Of a stretch of 64,000 nt of DNA, positions 58,592-64,000 are shown piece by piece. The stretch comes from Arcanobacterium bovis (GTDB lineage Bacteria > Actinomycetota > Actinomycetes > Actinomycetales > Actinomycetaceae). The notes under the pieces were generated by a model. That model was not told the DNA's origin, did not search any database, and worked only from the letters and a program-made list of their open reading frames with translations. Positions within the stretch are counted from its first letter, which is position 1. The number at the start of each line of letters is the position of its first letter. A program made the position numbers and the translations under genes. The stretch is from assembly GCF_004331995.1 (NCBI RefSeq), contig NZ_SJDT01000002.1, forward strand, positions 310,001-374,000, read 5' to 3'.

Positions 58592-60184
58592 TTATTCATT
58601 GCCTAAGAACTGCATAAATTCCTCGATACTGTGCGATTGTTCAAGTATCGCACGAAGCAAATCACCCGTCCCGCGCTCGGGATGCATGAGCGGGATCCTC
58701 AATAAATCCGCGCGTCCAGGCAAATCCACAGTGATACCATTCCATCCGGCAGCTGCAATATTCTGTGGGAATTTACTTATTAAGCCGCCACGAAGAAATG
58801 CACGGGTCGAAAGCGGCGCATTTTGCACAGCCCAGTTAATCTCAGCAGGACTAAAGATTCTTGCTACTCGCGAGGCTTCGTCAAGTTTGCCCACAATACT
58901 GTGTGTTGAACGTAAATCGTGCCATTGCAAATCAAGAGCGCGAAGCTTATCAGCATCCCATGCTAAGCCACCGCGTTCACGCAGTGATGAGAGCATTTGG
59001 TACTTTGCCACCCATTCAACACGCGATGCTACCGAGAAGATGTCTTTGCGCAGCGCATCGAGCACCAACTGCCATTCGTCAAGTATCTCTTGGGTGTCGG
59101 CATCGATATCGCCGTGGCGTGTCAAAGCTTGCCTGATCACGTCAAGATATATTTCCTGAATATCGAGCGCAGTCTTGCGAGTGCCATCATGCATATCAAC
59201 GGCGATAGTCAGGTGAGGATCGTGGGAAATTTCCCAGGTGGCGCGCACAGGTTCGTACATCACAAGCGAATCGAGAGCCAGTGGCACTTCATCTTGCTCA
59301 AGCAACCACAAGACTAGCGATGTTGTGCCAATTTTGAGCAAATTAGAATAGTCGAATTGATTAGCGTCGCCACCGATCACGTGCAGACGCCGATAAAGTC
59401 GCGCATCAGCATGCGGTTCATCACGAGTATTAATAATTGGACGATTGAAAGTCGTTTCGAGACCAACATCGTTCTCCACATAATCTGCTCGCTGGGAAAT
59501 TTGGAATCCAGGTTGCTCCGAACGTGGTCCGATGCCAATTCGTCCTGCACCACAGATTATTGGTCGAGTGACGAAAAACGGAGTCAGATACCGAATAATC
59601 TCATTGAAATCGACGTCACGTCGTACTAGATAGTTTTCATGCGTACCGTAAGCTGCACCTTTTCCATCAACATTGTTTTTGTACAGCACGAGCTGGTGCT
59701 CATCGTCGCTTGCAAGAGTCATCGCTTCCCGAGCGATGTATTCTCCTGCGCGATCCCAGAGCACAGCTTCGCGTGGATTGATCACTTCTGGTGCCGAATA
59801 TTCCGGATGAGCGTGATCTACGTAGAGCCGCGCACCATTCTTAAGCACCGCATTTGCTGCACGTGGCAGAGCCAACTCTGCATCGCTAGGCCTGCGTACG
59901 TGGAAGAATGATCCATCTTCGCCAGAAGGTGCTGGTGACAGCGGATCGTCCGTGAGCAAAGAGGGATGCGCCGCGGCGCGATCAATACGATAGCCGCGCG
60001 CATCGTTAAGTGGATCTTCGCCGTCGTAATCCCATCGCACCGCGCCAAACGGCGTGGACGCTGCTCCAGCCTCGCCATACGCGTCGACGATTTGGGTAGA
60101 GAGCGCAATCGGATTGGCACTCATATTGCGCGCGTCAATAATGCCAAATTCTGTTTCTAATCCAATACTTCTGCGAACGCTCAT
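58592..60184 (-). CDS. dop: Pup deamidase/depupylase Dop
   Basis: 530 residues. N-terminal RRSIGLETEFGI; the Dop-specific insertion PLSPAPSGEDGSFFHVRRP near 81-99 distinguishes it from PafA; catalytic Asp123 is in LYVDHAHPEYS. It converts PupQ to PupE and removes Pup from tagged proteins. Its start shares one base with the arc stop (TGATG). A 93-nt gap to pup holds no other gene. Confidence 0.96.
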   Translation of the reverse strand: MSVRRSIGLETEFGIIDARNMSANPIALSTQIVDAYGEAGAASTPFGAVRWDYDGEDPLNDARGYRIDRAAAHPSLLTDDPLSPAPSGEDGSFFHVRRPSDAELALPRAANAVLKNGARLYVDHAHPEYSAPEVINPREAVLWDRAGEYIAREAMTLASDDEHQLVLYKNNVDGKGAAYGTHENYLVRRDVDFNEIIRYLTPFFVTRPIICGAGRIGIGPRSEQPGFQISQRADYVENDVGLETTFNRPIINTRDEPHADARLYRRLHVIGGDANQFDYSNLLKIGTTSLVLWLLEQDEVPLALDSLVMYEPVRATWEISHDPHLTIAVDMHDGTRKTALDIQEIYLDVIRQALTRHGDIDADTQEILDEWQLVLDALRKDIFSVASRVEWVAKYQMLSSLRERGGLAWDADKLRALDLQWHDLRSTHSIVGKLDEASRVARIFSPAEINWAVQNAPLSTRAFLRGGLISKFPQNIAAAGWNGITVDLPGRADLLRIPLMHPERGTGDLLRAILEQSHSIEEFMQFLGNE

Positions 60185-61863
60185 CAGATAAGTCCTTTGT
60201 GGATTGCCTTGCCAATTACGTCATCATCGCCAAGGCTCACTTCGGCCGGAATTTGCTTCCGCGCAGGTGAAACTTGTTCCTCTGGGGTGGATTGGCGATC
60301 AACGAGCGAGCGGATGTCAAGAATTTTCTTCCCGCGAGCATGCCCATTGATCCGTGCCCATTCGTGTGGATCGGCGATATTTGAGAAATCTTCGTTCTCG
60401 CGAATTTCTTCCGCTAGTGCATTCAAGAGATGATGGGTGGCAATGCCTTTTTCTCCCGAGGCCAGATAATCCTTAATTGCTAGTTTCTTCGCCCGATCCA
60501 CAATCGCTGCGAGCATCGAACCAGACACAAGATCGCTCACATACATCTTTTCCCGCGTGCCATCGGCGAAAGTGATCTCAAGTAATTCGTTCGCATTATC
60601 TTTAGCAAATAACTTATCTACCGTCGTTTGCGCCATGTTATCAACAGCTTGGAACGGCGATACACTGTGAATCTCGCTGCGGTGGATTGGTAGTGTTGGG
60701 AGCAAATACTTCAAAAGAATCTCTTTAGCACCGTGCTGATCTGGGCGGTCAATGCGAATTTTGATATCGAGTCGCCCTGGCCGCAAAATCGCAGGATCAA
60801 TCATATCTTCGCGGTTTGATGCACCAATCACGATCACGTTGTCAAGTTTCTCTACGCCGTCGATTTCAGCCAAGAGCTGCGGAACAACTGTTGTTTCGAC
60901 GTCGGACGAAATTCCCGAACCACGGGTGCGAAATAGCGCTTCCATTTCATCGAAAAATATCACCACTGGAATCCCGTGGGCTGCACGATCCCGTGCACGC
61001 GAGAAAATATCGCGTATCTGACGCTCGGTTTCTCCTACGTATTTGTCTAAGAGCTGAGGACCTTTGATATTGAGAAAATATGCGCGCTGATTACCACCGG
61101 CATCGCGGGCAATTATCTTTTGCGCGAGCGATGTGGCGACAGCTTTTGCAATGAGCGTTTTTCCGTTGCCAGGTGGACCATAGAGCAACACGCCTTTTGG
61201 AGGAGTCAAACCGTAGTCTCGATACAGTTGCGGCTGTTCAAATGGGAGCTCAACGGTGTCGCGAATTTGCTCGATCTGCGAGCTCAAACCGCCAATTGCC
61301 GAATAATCCACATCGGGAATTTCCTCGAGAAGCAAGTGCTCTACATCTGGACGTTCAACTTTCTCAATAGCAAATCCGATGCGCAGGTCAGCGAGGAGCA
61401 GATCTCCCACGCGAATATCTTGTGAGCGCAGTTTACCGCCTAACCACAAGATACGTTCTTCGTCTTGATGAACTTTCACCAAAGCACGATCAACGCCAAG
61501 TACCAGCGACACCGTTACGATCTCACCCGTGCGAGCATAATTCGCTACCCCGATAACTACCATCTGCTCGTTGAGAAGTAGTTCCTGACCAGGTTCAATC
61601 CTGCCCAACTCGACCAATTTGGCCACGCCGAGCTGCATCTTTCGGTTACCTACCAGCGCAGTTACGGTGTGATCGGTGTGATTTGCCGATAAAAAAGTTG
61701 CATACGACGACGGCGGTTGCGACAAGCGCTCCAGCTGCTCAGATAACTCCTGAATCCGATTTCGTGCATCTTGGAGCCCTTTAGCAAGCCGATTGTTCTT
61801 TTCTTCCAATGAGCCAGCTATCTGCCGAAGTCCAAAGTTTTCGCCTGATTCAGGATTCGTCAT
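60184..61863 (-). CDS. arc: AAA+ unfoldase ARC (Mpa), Pup receptor
   Basis: 559 residues from ATG 61863 (CAGGAG upstream; overlaps the trmI end by 14 nt). Coiled coil at about 15-48 that binds Pup, two OB folds at about 60-185, then the AAA domain with Walker A GPPGNGKT at 229-236, Walker B VIFFDEMEALF and the second-region-of-homology arginine. The protein ends IGKAIHKGLI, not the Gln-Tyr-Leu-type tail that docks mycobacterial Mpa on the 20S proteasome. It probably unfolds pupylated proteins without feeding a proteasome, as in Corynebacterium. Confidence 0.95.
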   Translation of the reverse strand: MTNPESGENFGLRQIAGSLEEKNNRLAKGLQDARNRIQELSEQLERLSQPPSSYATFLSANHTDHTVTALVGNRKMQLGVAKLVELGRIEPGQELLLNEQMVVIGVANYARTGEIVTVSLVLGVDRALVKVHQDEERILWLGGKLRSQDIRVGDLLLADLRIGFAIEKVERPDVEHLLLEEIPDVDYSAIGGLSSQIEQIRDTVELPFEQPQLYRDYGLTPPKGVLLYGPPGNGKTLIAKAVATSLAQKIIARDAGGNQRAYFLNIKGPQLLDKYVGETERQIRDIFSRARDRAAHGIPVVIFFDEMEALFRTRGSGISSDVETTVVPQLLAEIDGVEKLDNVIVIGASNREDMIDPAILRPGRLDIKIRIDRPDQHGAKEILLKYLLPTLPIHRSEIHSVSPFQAVDNMAQTTVDKLFAKDNANELLEITFADGTREKMYVSDLVSGSMLAAIVDRAKKLAIKDYLASGEKGIATHHLLNALAEEIRENEDFSNIADPHEWARINGHARGKKILDIRSLVDRQSTPEEQVSPARKQIPAEVSLGDDDVIGKAIHKGLI

Positions 61864-63019
61864 TGCTCTCCTGCCTATCGGTAGTGAATTCGGTTGCGGA
61901 ATCAATAGCGTCATTCATTCGCGCACGACGCCGTTCTTCGTAGCGTTCTTGGGCACGTTCCTGCACCTCTTCACTCAATTTGGCCGCCATCTGAGCACTG
62001 TGCTTACCTTGTGCAGATTTACCGGTTTCTTCCACATCAGCCCGATGAGCGACGTCGCGGCGAACTTTGCGTAGTTTCTTTTCTGAAATGCGTCGTTCGG
62101 CAAGTTCTTCAGTTTCCCAAGCCAGAGGCTCAGAATGTGCCGCTGGTGCGGGGCGTCGTTTTGGAACTAACGGTGTTGATTCGCGTCCTATGCGACGTGC
62201 TACCACCAAAAAGCCAGTGTGCGCAACCATTCGATGATCGGGCCGCACCGACAGTCCATCCAAATGCCATGTTCGGATCAGCGTCTCTGAAGATTCCGGC
62301 TCAGCAAATGCAAAGGAATCGCGCAAATCTTCTACGAAACGCGACATCTGCGTTGTCGTAGCCACGTAAGCGAGAATTACTCCCCCAGATCGCAACGCAT
62401 ATGCTGCGGCGTCAATATTCTCCCACGGCGCGAGCATATCGAGAATTACGTGATCGACTGAACCTTCCTCAAGGGAATACAGCACCTGATCTAAATCGCC
62501 GATTTTCACCATCCACGGCGGCATATCTGCGCCGTACCAAGAGCGCACATTAGCCTGAGCAATTTCGGCAAATTCCGCCCGCCGTTCTACGGACGTGAGG
62601 TGTCCGGCGTCGCCAATAGCTGCAAGTAGCGACAACGCCAAGGCACCAGAACCAAGCCCAGCTTCAACAACTCGCGCTCCCGGAAATACATCAGCTTGTT
62701 GTACGATCTGACCGGCGTCTTTGGGATAGACTACCGTGGCACCACGTGGCATCGAGAGCACGTAGTCGGTGACGAGCGGGCGCAATGCTTGGAGCCGATG
62801 CCCTGATTGGGTTTCGAGAATCGTTCCCTCTTCTTTGCCGATTAGCTCGCTGTGCCGAAAACTTCCGCGCTGAGACTGAAAAAAGCCGTCCTCAGTAAGC
62901 ATCACGGTGTACTTGCGGTTCTTGGTATCGGTGAGCTGAACACGCTCGCCGGCACGGAATGGCCCACGACGACGGTCTGCCCCTTGCGGATGAAGATTTT
63001 GTTTCACAATGAATATCAT
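61850..63019 (-). CDS. trmI: tRNA (adenine-58-N1) methyltransferase TrmI
   Basis: 389 residues from ATG 63019 (an upstream ATG at 63052 and a GTG at 63007 are possible). A beta-rich N-terminal domain (GPFRAGERVQLTDTKNRKYT) precedes the Rossmann methyltransferase (VVEAGLGSGALALSLL) with LDMLAPWENI. About 120 further C-terminal residues are charged (Arg/Glu/Ala rich) and longer than the mycobacterial homologue. It methylates A58 in the T loop, stabilising tRNA. The TrmI-arc-dop-pup order is conserved in actinobacteria. Confidence 0.93.
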   Translation of the reverse strand: MIFIVKQNLHPQGADRRRGPFRAGERVQLTDTKNRKYTVMLTEDGFFQSQRGSFRHSELIGKEEGTILETQSGHRLQALRPLVTDYVLSMPRGATVVYPKDAGQIVQQADVFPGARVVEAGLGSGALALSLLAAIGDAGHLTSVERRAEFAEIAQANVRSWYGADMPPWMVKIGDLDQVLYSLEEGSVDHVILDMLAPWENIDAAAYALRSGGVILAYVATTTQMSRFVEDLRDSFAFAEPESSETLIRTWHLDGLSVRPDHRMVAHTGFLVVARRIGRESTPLVPKRRPAPAAHSEPLAWETEELAERRISEKKLRKVRRDVAHRADVEETGKSAQGKHSAQMAAKLSEEVQERAQERYEERRRARMNDAIDSATEFTTDRQESNDES

Positions 63020-63054
63020 ACTGGTAGCACACAAAACTAGCGGGATCCACAAGG

Positions 63055-63060
63055 TACGGT
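63055..63060 (+). promoter_or_regulatory. -10-like element for a leaderless RecB-like gene
   Basis: TACGGT ends 6 nt before the ATG at 63067. It fits TANNNT only loosely and no -35 is seen; the divergent trmI gene starts 48 nt away. Confidence 0.3.
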
Positions 63061-63066
63061 AGGACT

Positions 63067-63894
63067 ATGAACACAAGTCATGCAGCAATTTCGCCGTCAC
63101 GCGCGAACGATTTTAAGCAGTGCCCGCTCAAATTCAGGTTTCGAGTGATTGATTCGATTCCCGAACCGCCTTCGCTCGAGGCTTTGCGTGGAACGCTTGT
63201 CCACTCGGTGCTTGAACATCTTTTTGAAGTGAATGCTTCTGAGCGCACTGAAAGTTATGCGCAGAGTTTATTGCTTCCGCGATGGAATGAACACCTGCAG
63301 AAAAAGCCAGATACTGTGGAGTTATTTGAAACCGACGAAGCTCTAGAGCAGTGGCTCGAATCTGCACGACCGCTAATCTCGCATTATTTTTCCCTCGAGA
63401 ATCCGCAGTTTTTGGAGCCAAAAGCGCGCGAAAGCTTCGTTAATGCCCAATTGCCGCAGGGATTGGCAATTCGCGGCATTATTGACCGCATTGACGAAGC
63501 TCCCAATGGCGATCTGCGGATTGTCGATTATAAAACTGGCAAATCTCCGAAACCGCAGTATCAAGACAGCGCGATATTTCAGATGCGCTTTTATGCCGCC
63601 GCCCTGTATTTCGAACAAAACAAACTACCTGCCCGAACTCAGCTCATCTATCTCGGTGATGGTCGCATACTCACCTATGATCCAAGTATGGACGACGTCG
63701 CATTTATCGAGTCATCCCTGATGCATCTGTGGTCTGCGATTTCGGAGCGTCTCTACACCAAAGAATTTGAGCCCAAAGAAGGTCCGTTGTGCGGATGGTG
63801 TCATTTCAAAGATCTCTGCCCAGCGTTTGGAGGCAACCCACCTGAAATCAACGATGATGGCATAGAAAAATTGCGTACCGCTTTCCGTGGATGA
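63067..63894 (+). CDS. RecB/Cas4-like PD-(D/E)XK nuclease
   Basis: 275 residues. N-terminal SPSRANDFKQCPLKFRF resembles the AddB/Cas4 nuclease entry, the active-site strand is RIVDYKTGK (Asp154, Lys156) and the C-terminus ends CGWCHFKDLC. Cys19, Cys242, Cys245 and Cys251 form the 1+3 pattern that holds a 4Fe-4S cluster in Cas4 and AddB. No CRISPR or cas genes are nearby. Divergent from trmI, as the homologue Rv2119 is in mycobacteria. Probably a DNA-processing nuclease; role unknown. Confidence 0.85.
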   Translation: MNTSHAAISPSRANDFKQCPLKFRFRVIDSIPEPPSLEALRGTLVHSVLEHLFEVNASERTESYAQSLLLPRWNEHLQKKPDTVELFETDEALEQWLESARPLISHYFSLENPQFLEPKARESFVNAQLPQGLAIRGIIDRIDEAPNGDLRIVDYKTGKSPKPQYQDSAIFQMRFYAAALYFEQNKLPARTQLIYLGDGRILTYDPSMDDVAFIESSLMHLWSAISERLYTKEFEPKEGPLCGWCHFKDLCPAFGGNPPEINDDGIEKLRTAFRG

Positions 63895-63933
63895 GTTGTT
63901 GACAAGTGCCGTGTGCATGCACATGTAGAAACG

Positions 63934-64000
63934 ATGAAAACGCTGGTGTGGAACAATGCCATTAACGGAGAAGCTATTTCGCTTGCGAACATTGTTCCGT
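63934..64000 (+). CDS. 5' end of an unidentified gene running off the window
   Basis: An open frame from ATG 63934 reads MKTLVWNNAINGEAISLANI and continues past the right edge. TTGACA (63899-63904) with TGTAGA about 19 nt downstream could be a promoter ending 5 nt before the ATG. Too short to assign a family. Confidence 0.35.
   Translation, partial: MKTLVWNNAINGEAISLANIVP

Overview
The window is chromosomal core sequence from an actinobacterium. The evidence is the lineage-restricted gene set (RbpA, WhiA, GarA-type FHA protein, FtsR- and McdR-type MerR regulators, Pup/Dop/PafA/ARC, HelY helicase) and blocks of gene order shared with mycobacteria: parA-scpA-scpB-rluB-cmk-der, gap-pgk-tpiA-secG, uvrA/uvrC-rapZ-yvcK-whiA, trpCBA-lgt-pyk, pdtaR-polA-rpsA-coaE-uvrB, trmI-arc-dop-pup-pafA. 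Base composition looks moderate, not the very high GC of most actinobacteria. Together with the compact genes and many 1-8 nt gene overlaps this suggests an Actinomycetaceae-type organism (Arcanobacterium/Trueperella-like). The genus is an inference, not a proof. No phage, insertion sequence or CRISPR was seen.

Layout. 1-6.3 kb (+): the end of pafC, a small membrane protein, a diacylglycerol-kinase-family lipid kinase, helY, a doubtful small ORF and lnt. 6.3-11.6 kb (-): pepN, garA, ftsR, mcdR and rbpA. 11.7 kb: tRNA-Pro. 11.9-19.2 kb (-): xerD, then the tightly overlapped run parA-scpA-scpB-rluB-(tyrA::cmk fusion)-der. 19.3-22.6 kb (+): tkt and tal. 22.7-34.3 kb (-): uvrA-uvrC-rapZ-yvcK-whiA, then gap-pgk-tpiA-secG. 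34.4-35.8 kb (+): a YciI protein and a bile-acid-symporter-like protein. 35.8-43.3 kb (-): rpsA, a siderophore-interacting flavoprotein, pcp, coaE, uvrB, and terC behind a manganese (yybP-ykoY) riboswitch. 43.5-44.3 kb (+): a methyltransferase. 44.3-50.4 kb (-): lgt, pyk, tRNA-Leu, an ANTAR response regulator and polA. 50.4-63.0 kb (-): trmI-arc-dop-pup-pafA-FKBP-hisF-hisI-trpE-trpC-trpB-trpA. 63.1 kb to the end (+): a RecB-like nuclease and the first codons of another gene.

How the genes work together. The right end encodes a complete pupylation and depupylation apparatus with its unfoldase, but no 20S proteasome genes lie in the cluster and ARC lacks the usual proteasome-docking tail. This resembles the proteasome-free version known from corynebacteria. 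The middle joins lower glycolysis, the non-oxidative pentose phosphate enzymes, pyruvate kinase, all three UvrABC subunits and chromosome partition genes. The most unusual gene is the in-frame prephenate dehydrogenase-cytidylate kinase fusion, which also carries a good internal ribosome binding site in front of the kinase. Several genes (lnt, parA, polA, pyk, the YciI gene and the RecB-like gene) have a -10-like hexamer exactly 6 nt before the start codon and no usable Shine-Dalgarno, as expected for leaderless mRNAs. No stretch longer than about 300 bases lacks a gene; the longest such gap, 11590-11888, holds tRNA-Pro and its terminator.
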